From Citrobacter amalonaticus (GTDB lineage: Bacteria > Pseudomonadota > Gammaproteobacteria > Enterobacterales > Enterobacteriaceae): a stretch of 64,000 bases of DNA. Made by a program: the position numbers and the translations under genes. Location: assembly GCA_028994555.1 (NCBI GenBank), contig JARDVN010000001.1, positions 806,001-870,000 of the forward strand, in the 5' to 3' direction. The notes beneath the pieces were generated by a model. The model made no database searches and had not been told where the DNA came from. It saw nothing but the letters and a program-made list of their open reading frames with translations. Positions 27,437 to 37,382 of this stretch are shown one piece after another (positions within the stretch are counted from its first letter, which is position 1; each line of letters starts with the position of its first letter).

Positions 27437-28372
27437 ATGAAGAAAATGACGCTTGAAAACGGTATCGCACAACAGGTCGAGGAATTTATCGCGGCGGGGC
27501 GCCCTTCTGCTCGTCGGCAAAGTATTGATGATCGCAGGACGGGCTACGTCGCCAGTACCGCGCTGGCCGGAGAGACTGAAACGCGCGTAGAGGTCCGTGA
27601 TGTTGAGCTGGAGGGAATAACGCTGCGCGTCGTATCGCCGCGCCACGCTTCGAGTGCTCTGCCCTGCGTTATTTACTACCACGGCGGCTGTTTCGTGAGC
27701 GGCGGATTTGCCACACACGATAATCAGTTACGACAACTGGCATATTTCAGCGGCTGCCGGGTGATTGCTGTGCAATATCGTCTCGCGCCTGAACATACGT
27801 TTCCTGCGGCGCATGACGATGCCGAAAAAGGGGCCAGTCTTATCTGGCAACATGCGGAGCAGCTTGGAGTTGAACGCCAGCGCATCACGCTTGCCGGAGA
27901 CAGTGCAGGCGGACACCTGGCACTGGTAACGGCATTGCGCCTGAAGGCAGCAAAGCAATGGCTACCCGCGCAACTGGTGCTGATTTACCCGATGCTTGAT
28001 GCGACCGCAAAATGTGAGAGCTATACCCGCAATGGTCTGGACTACCTCATTACCCGCGACACGTTGCTAACAGGGTATGAGATGTATTTTCCCCATACCG
28101 ATCGCCAGCATCCTGAAGCCAGCCCGCTCTGGCGTGACGATCTCAGTGGATTACCTCCCACGCACATCATCACTGCTGAATTTGATCCGCTGCGCGACGA
28201 AGGCGAACTTTTGTATGACCGACTGACGACCCAACGTGTCGTTTGCACCTGCCAGCGCTATCTCGGCGTGATTCATGGTTTTTTCCAGCTCGCCGGCATC
28301 AGTTATGCGGCGCGCAGCGCAATGCAGGATATTGCCTGGCGCATGACTACCCCGTCCGTTAGCGAAGAATAG
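27437..28372 (+). CDS. Alpha/beta hydrolase, HSL-family esterase
   Basis: 311-residue carboxylesterase-like protein of the hormone-sensitive lipase family. It shows the oxyanion-hole motif YYHGGCF (HGG-type), the nucleophile elbow GDSAGGHLA, and probable Asp and His in AEFDPLRDEGE and GVIHGFFQ. No signal peptide is visible, so it should be cytoplasmic. ATG 27437 is used here, but ATG 27446 is equally possible because AAGGG lies nine bases before it. Substrate is unknown; E. coli Aes is the nearest named example of the family that I know. Confidence 0.8.
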   Translation: MKKMTLENGIAQQVEEFIAAGRPSARRQSIDDRRTGYVASTALAGETETRVEVRDVELEGITLRVVSPRHASSALPCVIYYHGGCFVSGGFATHDNQLRQLAYFSGCRVIAVQYRLAPEHTFPAAHDDAEKGASLIWQHAEQLGVERQRITLAGDSAGGHLALVTALRLKAAKQWLPAQLVLIYPMLDATAKCESYTRNGLDYLITRDTLLTGYEMYFPHTDRQHPEASPLWRDDLSGLPPTHIITAEFDPLRDEGELLYDRLTTQRVVCTCQRYLGVIHGFFQLAGISYAARSAMQDIAWRMTTPSVSEE

Positions 28373-28386
28373 AGAAGGGAGTTCCC

Positions 28387-29378
28387 CTACTCTTCCTCGT
28401 TTCCGCCTTCTTCATAGGGACCAAACGGTTTGGCAGGCAGGACAATGTAGATACCTTCAAAAATGGCACCCGGTGTGTCATCACCCAGCAGTTCTACCTG
28501 TAGCTGAACACGCGCCTTTTTCCCACGCGCCAGACGGTCGAGATCGCCGCTCAAAGAGCCGAGATCGGCAACCGCGGCAGGTCTGCCGCTGATAGGCTTG
28601 CTATAGCGGATATGAGCGTCGGCGAGAATAATCGTTCCTCCCAGATGACGCTCGCGCAACATCAGCCAGATAAGCCCCCCAGCCGGTCAGTGTGGCCAAC
28701 GAAAACAGACTCCCGGCAAACAACGTGTGGTGCGGATTTTGATTACCCGTCTCCGGCATGGTGGTAATAAATTTTTGCCCGGTGTACTGCTGAATGCGTA
28801 CGCCCATCTTCTCGCTCAGGGGAATGTGTTCATACCACGCCTGCTGAAGTTGTCCGCACCAGTCGCCGCGATGCAAAATGTCATCGAGCGAGGCAACCGG
28901 TTTGATCATCAAAAAAGTGACGAACTGGCGTAGTTTGCGGCGTGGTGATTTCGCCCTGATTGATAAATCCCAGTTTGGCGAAGAATTCAACCGCGTCTTC
29001 GCGGGCGCTACAGGTGACTCGCTTGACCCCTTCCTGACGCGCTACCGATTCCAGGGTCATCGCCATCAGCGTTCCCAGCCCTTTATCCTGCACAGTGGGA
29101 TCGACGGCCATAAAGCGGATAGATGCTTCGTTATCGGCATTGATGTACAACCGCCCGACGGCAACGAGATTTCCCTCTTCATCCACCACCATCTGGTGGT
29201 GCGCCATCGCGTCCCAGCCATCTCGCTCGGAACCCTTCGGCTGATGCAGCGGCTTGCGCAGCATCTCCCAGCGAAACTGATAGTAACGCTCTAATTCTTC
29301 TTCTGTTTGTGGTACTCGGAGGTGATACATAGCAGTACTCTCTCTTGTTACCCGCGGCCACGCCGGAAGCTGATTCAT
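28387..29378 (-). CDS. fabY: FabY/YiiD, GNAT-like plus thioesterase-like fatty-acid initiation protein (frame broken twice)
   Basis: E. coli YiiD (FabY) supports fatty-acid synthesis initiation by making acetoacetyl-ACP from malonyl-ACP. The N-terminus is a GNAT-like acetyltransferase domain ([17 protein letters not shown]), and the C-terminus a hotdog thioesterase-like domain ([32 protein letters not shown]). Insertions in the A6 run 28911-28916 and the C6 run 28675-28680 break it; corrections restore [12 protein letters not shown] and [14 protein letters not shown], giving 329 residues, the E. coli length. It overlaps dtd by four bases. Confidence 0.9.
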
Positions 29379-29812
29379 ACCTGTAACCAGAACGTCACGG
29401 GGCCGTCATTCACCAGCGCCACCTGCATATCGGCAGCGAAGCGTCCGGTCTGCGTATTCATGTCCTGCTGGCGGCAGCGTTCGACGAAATAGTCGTAAAG
29501 GGCTTCAGCTCGCTCTGGCGTCGCCCCTTTCGAGAATCCCGGACGCATACCACGTTCGGTATCTGCCGCCAGTGTAAATTGCGACACCACCAGCACGCTT
29601 CCGCCCGCCTGCTGCACGTTCAGGTTCATTTTGCCTTCGGCATCGCTAAAAATACGGTAGCCGAGCACACGCTCGCACAGGCGATTCGCTTTCTGTTCGT
29701 CGTCATCCTTTTCGACACCCAACAACACTAAAAGTCCTGAGCCAATTTCACCCGTCACTTCGCCCTCCACGGTGACGCTGGCACGGGTTACGCGCTGAAT
29801 TAATGCAATCAT
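29375..29812 (-). CDS. dtd: D-aminoacyl-tRNA deacylase
   Basis: Removes D-amino acids (and glycine) mischarged on tRNA. The 145-residue protein starts at [13 protein letters not shown] and has both active-site motifs, SQFTL and the Gly-cisPro motif in [11 protein letters not shown]. The start is chosen because it overlaps the yihY stop (ATGA) and matches E. coli Dtd; an upstream in-frame extension lies inside yihY. Intact frame. Confidence 0.95.
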   Translation of the reverse strand: MIALIQRVTRASVTVEGEVTGEIGSGLLVLLGVEKDDDEQKANRLCERVLGYRIFSDAEGKMNLNVQQAGGSVLVVSQFTLAADTERGMRPGFSKGATPERAEALYDYFVERCRQQDMNTQTGRFAADMQVALVNDGPVTFWLQV

Positions 29813-30681
29813 GGTTGGTCTGCTTCTTCTTGTTCTGCGGCTTGTTTGAGTTTGCGGTATTCCCCGAGAGTGACAGTTATTTCCGCGCCAAGCAAGACGA
29901 TACACCACGTCCAGTACACCCAGACAAACAGAATAGGCACAACCGCTAATACACCGTAAATAAGCTGATAGGACGGGAACATGGTGATATAAAGCGCGAA
30001 ACCTTTCTTTCCGGCTTCGAAAAGGACCGCGGCAACAAAGGCACCGACAATCGCATCACGGTTTGGCACGCGCGTGGTCGGCACCACACTGTAGAGGAGC
30101 CAAAATGAGAGCCAGGAGAGGATCAGCGGGAAGAGGCGCAATACATTATCGATCACCGTGTTGAGATCGCTGGCCCAGCGCAAAGAGAGAAGATACGAAC
30201 TGATGGCGAGGCTGGCCCCGGCCAGCAAGGGTCCCAGAGTTAAAATCATCCAGTACACGGCAAAGGAGTACACTTTTGGCCGCGTGTGCGTACTGCGCCA
30301 GATTGTATTCAGTGCACTATCAATGGCATACATCAGCAATAGCGCGGTGACAATGAGCCCGCAGGCCCCCACCGCCGTCATTTTGTTGGAGTTGGCGACA
30401 AACTGTTCTATGTATCGCTGGATCACATCGCCTGTCGCTGGCATGAAGTTGGCAAAAATAAAGTGCCGTAACTGGATGCTAACGTCAGAAAACATCGGAA
30501 AAGCGGCGAAAAGCGCAAATACAACGGCGATCAGCGGCACTAATGAGAGCAACGAGACGTAGGCAAGATTCCCTGCCAGGGTCGTCATGTTGTCCTCATC
30601 AATGCGCTTCCAGAGGAGCTTAAGCCAGGCCCGAAGCGGCCGGGTATGATGCCTGGCTTTTTGATGCACGTTTTTTAGCAT
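29809..30681 (-). CDS. yihY: YihY inner-membrane protein (formerly mis-named RNase BN)
   Basis: 290-residue inner-membrane protein of the YihY/BrkB family, with six hydrophobic helices and conserved segments [19 protein letters not shown] and [20 protein letters not shown]. The E. coli gene was once annotated as RNase BN, which is wrong; the function is still unclear. It overlaps yihX upstream and dtd downstream, so the chain yihX-yihY-dtd-fabY is a translationally coupled operon. Confidence 0.92.
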   Translation of the reverse strand: MLKNVHQKARHHTRPLRAWLKLLWKRIDEDNMTTLAGNLAYVSLLSLVPLIAVVFALFAAFPMFSDVSIQLRHFIFANFMPATGDVIQRYIEQFVANSNKMTAVGACGLIVTALLLMYAIDSALNTIWRSTHTRPKVYSFAVYWMILTLGPLLAGASLAISSYLLSLRWASDLNTVIDNVLRLFPLILSWLSFWLLYSVVPTTRVPNRDAIVGAFVAAVLFEAGKKGFALYITMFPSYQLIYGVLAVVPILFVWVYWTWCIVLLGAEITVTLGEYRKLKQAAEQEEADQP

Positions 30682-31276
30682 AACAACTTCGCGAAATAAT
30701 CAGGGATAACGGTTTTATCGGTCACCAGAATGCTGGTAATCCCCAACTGGTTGGCCCCTTCTATATTATCGGCATTGTCGTCAAAAAAAGACGGTATCGG
30801 AAGGCGAAAATCCTTCCTGTTGTAAGACATGCTGGTAAATCCGCGCTTCCGGTTTCCGCATGCCCAAATCCTGCGACAAATAGATATGGTCTGCCGCTTC
30901 GCGAATCTCCGGATATTCCTCTGGCCAGAACGTTGTGTGCAGACGGTTGGTATTCGACAGCACTACCACGCGGTGTCCCTGCGCACGCAGTTTATGCATG
31001 ATGGCAATCACCTCGGGCCGCAGCGCGACAAAAACCGCCTGCCAGCCGTGAGAAAACTGTTCGTAGCTCAGCGACAGATCCATCTCATGGCAAAGGGCCT
31101 CGGCAAACGCTTCGTCGGTAATCTCCCCCCCGTTCATGCTGATGGAAGGCTTCACCCATCGTAAAGCTCTGCTTTAGCGATGCCAGCGGCACACGGCTCA
31201 GATCGCTCCAGGTACCTAATACGCGGTTGAAGTCGATATCGACAATCACATTACCTAAATCAAAGATATAGAGCAT
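30675..31276 (-). CDS. yihX: Alpha-D-glucose-1-phosphate phosphatase YihX (frame broken twice)
   Basis: HAD-superfamily phosphatase that hydrolyses glucose-1-phosphate, releasing glucose during glycogen-linked metabolism. The nucleophile Asp is in [13 protein letters not shown], motif II is [10 protein letters not shown], and the acidic motif appears after correction as [13 protein letters not shown]. Insertions in the C7 run 31125-31131 and the A7 run 30783-30789 split it; removing them gives 199 residues as in E. coli and the C-terminus DYFAKLLC. It overlaps yihY by seven bases. Confidence 0.92.
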
Positions 31277-31360
31277 CTCCCTCTCCTTACTTGCCGTGGA
31301 TGAATAACTGTAGCGGGAAAGGGGCGTTTTGACTATGTGCCCGTCAGGGAAAGATGAAGG

Positions 31361-31392
31361 AAAAAAAGGCGATGCCCTTACAGCATCGCCTT
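31361..31392 (-). terminator. Terminator of the autotransporter gene
   Basis: AAGGCGATGC pairs with GCATCGCCTT. On the minus strand it is followed by seven U residues. It lies 27 bases after the autotransporter stop. Confidence 0.85.
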
Positions 31393-31418
31393 GTTCTGAT
31401 GTGATATTTATCGGTTTC

Positions 31419-34115
31419 TTAGAAGCTGTATTTCACCCCGAGCATCGCAGAGGTATCGCTGTAGCTGTTGTCGCCCATTTGCTGCGCCACGTTACCCCAC
31501 ACCTGCAGACGCGGGTTGATTTGCCCTTCAATACCCACTTTCAGCTCGCCAATATTACGTGTCCCGCTGATTTCATCTTTGATGGAGCCCATCTGTACGG
31601 TCTGGTTGTTAGTATTGTGGATCCAGTTCGCTTCAATAAACGGCTGGAATTCACGGCCTTTATCGGCATCTTTCTCCGCGTGACCTTTCAGGTAAGCACG
31701 GACGCCGAGGCGAGTCATCAGGTTGCCGTCAGTTTTGTCTTTAACCACCGTCCCGTTGTGCTCACGGTGAGAATCGGCCTGCACGTCCATCCAGATAACC
31801 TGCGCTTTCGGTTGGATCCAGTAGGTTTTATTCTCACTTTCCCCGACCAGGAAGCTATAACCGCCCTCTACAGACGCGGTGATACCGTCAGATTTGTAGC
31901 TTTCGCTGGCCAGATCATCGCCGCGAACGGTGTTATCGAACCAGTTGTACAGCACCCAACTGTCCAGATACGTACCGGTCTTATCCGCTTCGTTTGCATA
32001 CCAGGTGGCATACAAACCGACGCTGTATCCGTCTACCTGACCACGAGACGCATAGCCCGTATTGTTATTGTGGGTTTTACTTTTCTGGTTAGCGTAGCCC
32101 GCCATGGCGCCCATATGCCAACGGTCTAGACCGTCGCTGCTCCATTGCGCCAGATCACCGCCCAATTGCAGAACATAACGGTTAGCGTTGGTTTTCAACT
32201 GCCCGCTGCCGTCGGTAAAGCGAGTGTGCCCACCTTCGTTACGCATCCACATACTGGTGACTTTTTCTTCGCCGGTCAGCATGTCGGTATACTGAGTTTC
32301 ACCCAGACGGTCGTGCAGACGGGTGATAAACATCGTATTAGCCGCATAGTTGTTCGCCAGATAGCTCCCGAATTCAGGGCGATACTGGTGCTCAACGGGA
32401 CCCGGGTATACTGGCGGTCCAGGAGGATCAACCGGGTCTGGCTGCGCGGGATCGGGTTCTGGCTCAGTCGGTGGTGGCGGAGGCGGATCCACCGGTGACA
32501 GTTCGCTGGTCAGATACCAGTCATTCGCTTTTTTCACCACGTCATAGTCGTACGCGCCAGCGACGATACGTCCTGATTTCGTAAAGGTACCGTCAGAGTT
32601 CCCGGCGACTTCAACGATTTTAATCCCATCGACGGTCTGCTCACCGACGCCGCCAATGTTATTGATGCCCACTTTGGTATTACCGGAGGTATCGCCCTGA
32701 ACAATCAGTTTATCGGTCAGAGATAAATCCCCTTCCAGTACCGTGTTCAGCACTAACAACGCATTGGTCCCGATGTAGTTTCCTACCACAGTCAACGTTT
32801 TGAAGGTTCCCGCATCATCGCGAGATACGCTGTCAGGACTGTAACGCAGCGTCGCCTGATCAAGATCCAAACTCGTTAACACGGAGGATTTGGTCATCAT
32901 CCACTGACTGCTTTCCCCTTTGATGTCCAGATTGACCGTTGACACATTGTCGAGGCTGGACGAACCCACAAAGCTGGAGCCATTCGCCATGTTCAGCGCA
33001 ATTTTACCGCCCTCAATGGCGTTGATATTGCCTTCAATATCAAAGACGCCTTCAGTATCCGTCAGCGCCGTGCTGTCAATATTGAGTCTGTCGGTTCTCA
33101 GGTGAGTATCGGCGATCGTCGGAACAGCCAGCGCCTGGCTGGAGATAATAGAATCCACGCCTTTGGCCTGAATCACATCCGCGCTGTTAGCGGCCCGGAG
33201 TTTAGCTCCACCAGCCAGATAGACATGACCGGGACGCACGTTATCGGTGTAAGTCCCTTGCTGCTCAGTTGCTGCATAAATCGCAAACGCGTTTTCACCC
33301 GTCGTCGAAATATCAGCACCATCACCTAGCTGGACAATACCGCCTTTGTTGGCGTAGACGGCGTGGCCTGCTTTCGTGGTGGTCGAGATCTCAGAATCAT
33401 CACCGACAAAGACGTAAGCGTTACCCTTAGTGTTATGGTTTTTTCCTTGGAGGAGATCCATTATACCGAGACCGTTGGTATCTCTATCCCGGTTCCCGGC
33501 ATAAACTGCGTAGCCTTTACTATCAGACGCATTCGCCGCAGCCGCAGTCCCCGTCACTTTCAGGATGTTTTTACCGGCCAAAACGATAATGCTGTTGGCA
33601 CCTGCGTTTTGGAAGTTGTTAGCACGGACAGCGACACCATCTTTCACTGAGATGTTAGCCGATTCGCTAACATAGACCAGTGAGTCGTAGTTGTTATTAA
33701 AATCAGATGCAACGTTAATACCGTCGGCGGAAGAACCCGTGGTTTCAACAGTTAAATTTTTAGCTCTAAAAAAGATAGCTTCGCTGTTACCTCGTATCGC
33801 ATCCGCAGCAGAACCCGACGTTTTAATAGTTATATCCTTTAAATTCGTCGTATTCATGCCATTGGTTTGCATATAGGCACCAAACCCACCTAAGGGCGAT
33901 GTCCCACCCACTGCTGTAGTGGTTACCGTAATCTTATCATAATCACTCAGCGGCGTTGCGCCTACGTAATAATAAAGAACATTATCATAGTCGAGTGTTA
34001 ACTCAGCATTACCCATAGGTACATAACCGCTGACTGCAAAAAGCACGATGGCAGTACTTAAAGCCGTTCTTTTAAATAAGATCCTATTGCCCTGATGTTT
34101 CTTCGTAATTTTCAT
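31419..34115 (-). CDS. Type Va autotransporter (AIDA/pertactin-like)
   Basis: 898-residue secreted surface protein inserted between yihX and yihW. I start at MKITKKHQGN (34115), with an AGAGGTG site upstream. An extended signal peptide (KRTALSTAIVLFAVSGYVPMGNA) precedes a passenger of about 530 residues with repeating beta-helix turns (HAVYANKGGIVQLGDGAD, NAFAIYAATEQQG). A proline-rich linker (PVDPPPPPPTEPEPDPAQ) follows at about 570-605. The C-terminal barrel begins with EEKVTSMWMRNEGGHTRF and ends GVKYSF with the outer-membrane Phe signal. No catalytic triad is evident, so adhesion is likelier than proteolysis. The ligand is unknown. Base use of the passenger is more AT-rich than its neighbours. 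Confidence 0.9.
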   Translation of the reverse strand: MKITKKHQGNRILFKRTALSTAIVLFAVSGYVPMGNAELTLDYDNVLYYYVGATPLSDYDKITVTTTAVGGTSPLGGFGAYMQTNGMNTTNLKDITIKTSGSAADAIRGNSEAIFFRAKNLTVETTGSSADGINVASDFNNNYDSLVYVSESANISVKDGVAVRANNFQNAGANSIIVLAGKNILKVTGTAAAANASDSKGYAVYAGNRDRDTNGLGIMDLLQGKNHNTKGNAYVFVGDDSEISTTTKAGHAVYANKGGIVQLGDGADISTTGENAFAIYAATEQQGTYTDNVRPGHVYLAGGAKLRAANSADVIQAKGVDSIISSQALAVPTIADTHLRTDRLNIDSTALTDTEGVFDIEGNINAIEGGKIALNMANGSSFVGSSSLDNVSTVNLDIKGESSQWMMTKSSVLTSLDLDQATLRYSPDSVSRDDAGTFKTLTVVGNYIGTNALLVLNTVLEGDLSLTDKLIVQGDTSGNTKVGINNIGGVGEQTVDGIKIVEVAGNSDGTFTKSGRIVAGAYDYDVVKKANDWYLTSELSPVDPPPPPPTEPEPDPAQPDPVDPPGPPVYPGPVEHQYRPEFGSYLANNYAANTMFITRLHDRLGETQYTDMLTGEEKVTSMWMRNEGGHTRFTDGSGQLKTNANRYVLQLGGDLAQWSSDGLDRWHMGAMAGYANQKSKTHNNNTGYASRGQVDGYSVGLYATWYANEADKTGTYLDSWVLYNWFDNTVRGDDLASESYKSDGITASVEGGYSFLVGESENKTYWIQPKAQVIWMDVQADSHREHNGTVVKDKTDGNLMTRLGVRAYLKGHAEKDADKGREFQPFIEANWIHNTNNQTVQMGSIKDEISGTRNIGELKVGIEGQINPRLQVWGNVAQQMGDNSYSDTSAMLGVKYSF

Positions 34116-34568
34116 TTTCACCTCTTCCTTAAAGGTTCCTACTGCTCTGCTAACCATTGAGGAATCAGAACGCCGTAATATGTAGTTGAAGAAAAAAATT
34201 AATATAAGCCTCCCCCCCGCCATCCATTAGCAAAATAAACGGAATTACATAAAATGGAGGGAATTAGCACCTTTTATAGACTGAATACATTTAATTATAT
34301 CGCCTGTCAACTAATAGCCTGCAGCGCTAAAAAGACAAAATTAAGAACACAATTATTATATTGATAGAATTCTTATAGGATGAATCAGAATTAATTAAAG
34401 AATGGTTTTCCAGAGAAGTGAACACTGATAAAACAAAGAAATTTTTGCAGGTCGTGAAAAATAACGGAAGAATATTAGGAATTTTACAATACAGACCAGG
34501 ATGAATCTCGAACAGTAAAAAATGTGAACAAGACCGCCTTTAGTGACGGTCTTTGAGCGTGAGGAAAA
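34116..34568. other. AT-rich region between the autotransporter and yihW
   Basis: About 450 bases with strong A+T excess (around 34225-34500) and no supported gene. It probably holds the autotransporter promoter. An AGACCG/CGGTCT inverted repeat at 34531-34553 may end the yihW transcript (minus strand), though its U tract is poor. The base composition contrasts with the flanking genes and fits DNA acquired with the autotransporter. I find no integrase, IS ends or direct repeats. Confidence 0.5.
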
Positions 34569-35372
34569 TCATGCAGAAACGATATCATCCTGATCCGGGC
34601 TCGCCTGAACGATTTCGACCTGATGAGACTGAAGAAGCGTATGGAGAGCCGGTCCTGGGAGTTCATCGGTAAACAACGCGGTTACCGCAGAAACATTGCC
34701 AATTTCTACCGCCGCCGAGGCGTGGTATTTCGTATGGTCGGCAGCAAGCAGAATATGCCGGGAGTGAGCCATCATGGTTTTCACTACGCTGGCTTCATTG
34801 ACGTCAAATTCCAGCAGCGCGCCATCACTTTCAATCGCCCCTACGCTGGTCACAAGATAGTCCGCCCGGAAATCAGCGACAAACGCGGTCGCAGAAGGAC
34901 CAATAATCCCGCTGTTATGTGGCCGTAGCGTTCCACCGGGAACCATCACTTCGAATCGCGGATTGTTATAGAGAATATGGGCAACCCGAAGGCTGTTAGT
35001 GATAATGCGCAGATGATTGTGGTTCAGCAAGGCCCGCGCCACCTGCTCTACGGTAGTGCCAATGGTGATGAACACCGTTGAACCATCCGGAATGTAGTCC
35101 GCCACCGCTTCCGCGATGGCTTTCTTCTCTTGCGTCCACGAGACTTCACGTTGCTCAAAGGCGGTATTCACGACGCTTGATGCACGACCTGCGCCACCAT
35201 GATGACGGGTGATCAGCCCCTGTTCGCTTAATTTACGGATATCACGGCGCACCGTCTGTGTTGAAACATCCAGTAAGCCCGCCAGTTCATCTATGTTCAT
35301 ATACCCACGCTCGCCAACGAGCGACAGCAACTGATCGTGCCGCGGGTTACCGGTCAGTTCGGTAAAACTCAT
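34569..35372 (-). CDS. yihW: DeoR-family regulator of the sulfoquinovose genes
   Basis: Repressor of the yih locus (CsqR in E. coli), released by sulfoquinovose-derived effectors. N-terminal helix-turn-helix (MNIDELAGLLDVSTQTVRRD) and a C-terminal sugar-phosphate sensor fold (FITIGTTVEQVARALL, YLVTSVGAIESDGALLEFD). I start at MSFTEL (35372) because GAGGA lies seven bases upstream. At 267 residues it is slightly longer than E. coli YihW and the C-terminus differs (ASPDQDDIVSA). Its neighbours are the genes it should control. Confidence 0.92.
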   Translation of the reverse strand: MSFTELTGNPRHDQLLSLVGERGYMNIDELAGLLDVSTQTVRRDIRKLSEQGLITRHHGGAGRASSVVNTAFEQREVSWTQEKKAIAEAVADYIPDGSTVFITIGTTVEQVARALLNHNHLRIITNSLRVAHILYNNPRFEVMVPGGTLRPHNSGIIGPSATAFVADFRADYLVTSVGAIESDGALLEFDVNEASVVKTMMAHSRHILLAADHTKYHASAAVEIGNVSAVTALFTDELPGPALHTLLQSHQVEIVQASPDQDDIVSA

Positions 35373-35404
35373 GAAAATTCCTCGAAAAACCATTGCCCTG
35401 CATT

Positions 35405-36303
35405 TTATACAAAAAGTGACAGAAAAGATCGGGTTTGATCACAGTCAGGAATTCCAGCACGCCCACCTGGTCGGGTACATTTCAGCGCCGCCACCCCACT
35501 GGCGAACCTGACCGCGTCTTTCAGTTCGTTTCCTGACGCGAGGCTGAATGCCAGCGCACCGTGGAAAACATCGCCAGCCCCGGTCGTATCCACCACATCC
35601 ACCGCAAAACCGGCCAGGTGTTGCAGCATGCCATTTTCTATCCAGTAGCACCCTTCGCTACCCTGCGTGACGTAAACATGTCCATTTGTGAGCATTTGTG
35701 ATTGTTTTAACGCGCTGGCGGCGTCACTGATACCGGTCAGGCGCGCCAGACCCGGAGCCGAAAACGCGGCATGATCGCTTAAGGCCACCAGCTCGCTGAT
35801 GTCCTGAGGCGTCACATCGCCATCCAACAGAGTTTTCACGCCCGCCTGGCGCGCCAGCGTGAACGCCAGCTTTGCGCCTTCATGCCAGCGAACATCCGCC
35901 AGCACAATGTCCCACTGGGAAAAGTCGATGCCACTGAGCCAGTCAGCCTCCGCCAGCAGGTCGGGACTTGGGTAATTGACGATAATCCGCTCCCCGTGTT
36001 CGTCAACCATAATAGCCGACTGTGACGACTGTGCCCCCGCGTAGCGCCGGGTGTAACGGGTATTGACCCCCCAGGGATTCCAGCTCCGCCAGCAGGTGTT
36101 TACCAGTGTCGTCATCACCCACGCGGCCAATAAAGTCCACCTGAGCGCCCAACCTCGCCGCCGCCACTGCGGCTGTCGCAGCAGGCCCGCCCCCCCACTT
36201 CGGTATAACGACTCGCCACATATTTACCGCCTACAGTCGGTAACGTTTCTACGTAATAGATGCGATCCAGTACGGTAATACCTACACAAGCAATACGAAT
36301 CAT
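35405..36303 (-). CDS. yihV: 6-deoxy-6-sulfofructose kinase (frame broken twice)
   Basis: PfkB-family kinase that phosphorylates sulfofructose at C1 in the sulfo-EMP pathway. Signature motifs are EVGGGPAATAAVAAARLGA (after correction) and DTTGAGDVFHGALA with the catalytic Asp. Insertions in the C7 run 36190-36196 and the C6 run 36067-36072 break it; correcting both restores ELESLGVNTRYTRRY and 298 residues, identical to the E. coli length. It is divergent from yihU and shares its control region. Confidence 0.93.
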
Positions 36304-36469
36304 GGTCGTTCCTTAAGCATTTTGGGATGGGATTATTTTAATTTCACAAAATGTTTAAAAAGTGACGACTGTCAATTTTTTGACCATAAATTACAAATAC
36401 GATCAAAAACAGACAGAAACAACCGGTCATAAATGACAAAAAATGACACCACCGTCTCAGGAGAACGAT
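36304..36469. promoter_or_regulatory. yihV-yihU divergent control region
   Basis: Contains a perfect GTCAA-TTTT-TTGAC palindrome at 36371-36384. Related half-sites follow, GGTCATAAATGACAAAAAATG at about 36425-36445, with TGAC repeats on both sides. A weak CRP-like pair TCACA...AAGTGA occurs near 36342-36364. The TGAC/GTCA repeats are the probable YihW (CsqR) operators. The protein-site match is inferred. Confidence 0.6.
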
Positions 36470-37361
36470 ATGGCAGTAATCGCATTTATCGGATTAGGAC
36501 AGATGGGCGCCCCAATGGCGAGCAATTTACTCAGGCAGGGTCACCAACTCAGCGTTTTTGACGTTAACCCCGATGCCGTACAACGGCTGGTTGATAAAGG
36601 GGCACACCCCGCCCGCTCTCCGGCACAGGCCGCAGAAGGCGCTGAGTTTGTCATCACTATGCTGCCCAACGGCGATCTGGTGCGCAGCGTGTTATTGGGC
36701 GAAAACGGCGTTTGCGAAAGCCTCTCCCCACAGGCGCTGGTGATCGATATGTCGACCATTCATCCCTTACAGACTGACAAGCTGATCGCGGATATGCGCG
36801 CTAAAGGCTTCGCCATGATGGATGTCCCGGTCGGGCGGACCTCCGATCACGCCGTTGCCGGTACATTGCTGCTGCTGGCGGGCGGCACGCCAGACCAGGT
36901 CGAGCGCGCCACACCGGTGCTGATGGCGATGGGCAATGAGCTGATTAATGCCGGCGGTCCGGGTATGGGGATCCGCGTGAAGTTAATTAACAACTACATG
37001 AGCATCGCGCTAAACGCCCTGTCGGCCGAAGCCGCCGTGCTGTGTGAAGCGCTGGGCCTTTCTTTCGAAGTCGCATTACAGGTCATGAGCGGGACGCCTG
37101 CGGGAAAAGGTCACTTCACCACCTCGTGGCCGAACAAAGTGCTGAAAGGCGATCTTTCCCCGGCCTTCATGATCGACCTGGCCCACAAAGATCTTGGCAT
37201 CGCGCTGGATGTCGCCAACCAACTGCACGTTCCTCTGCCGCTCGGCGCGGCGTCCAGGGGAAGTTTATAACCAGGCGCGAGCCGCTGGCCGTGGGCGGGA
37301 GGACTGGACCGCCATTCTCGAACAGCTTCGCACGATTGCCGGACTGAAAAACCACCATTGA
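36470..37361 (+). CDS. yihU: 3-sulfolactaldehyde reductase (frame broken once)
   Basis: Beta-hydroxyacid dehydrogenase family enzyme that reduces 3-sulfolactaldehyde to 2,3-dihydroxypropane-1-sulfonate. It has the NAD-binding N-terminus [15 protein letters not shown] and the catalytic Lys segment [17 protein letters not shown]. The frame breaks at 37257-37260, where GGGG should be GGG; correction gives [20 protein letters not shown], matching E. coli, and 296 residues. This run is short for a homopolymer error, so a genuine frameshift losing the last 27 or so residues cannot be excluded here. Start chosen at ATG 36470, with AGGAG upstream. Confidence 0.92.
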
Positions 37362-37382
37362 CAGGTAAAAAAGGACTGAAGA

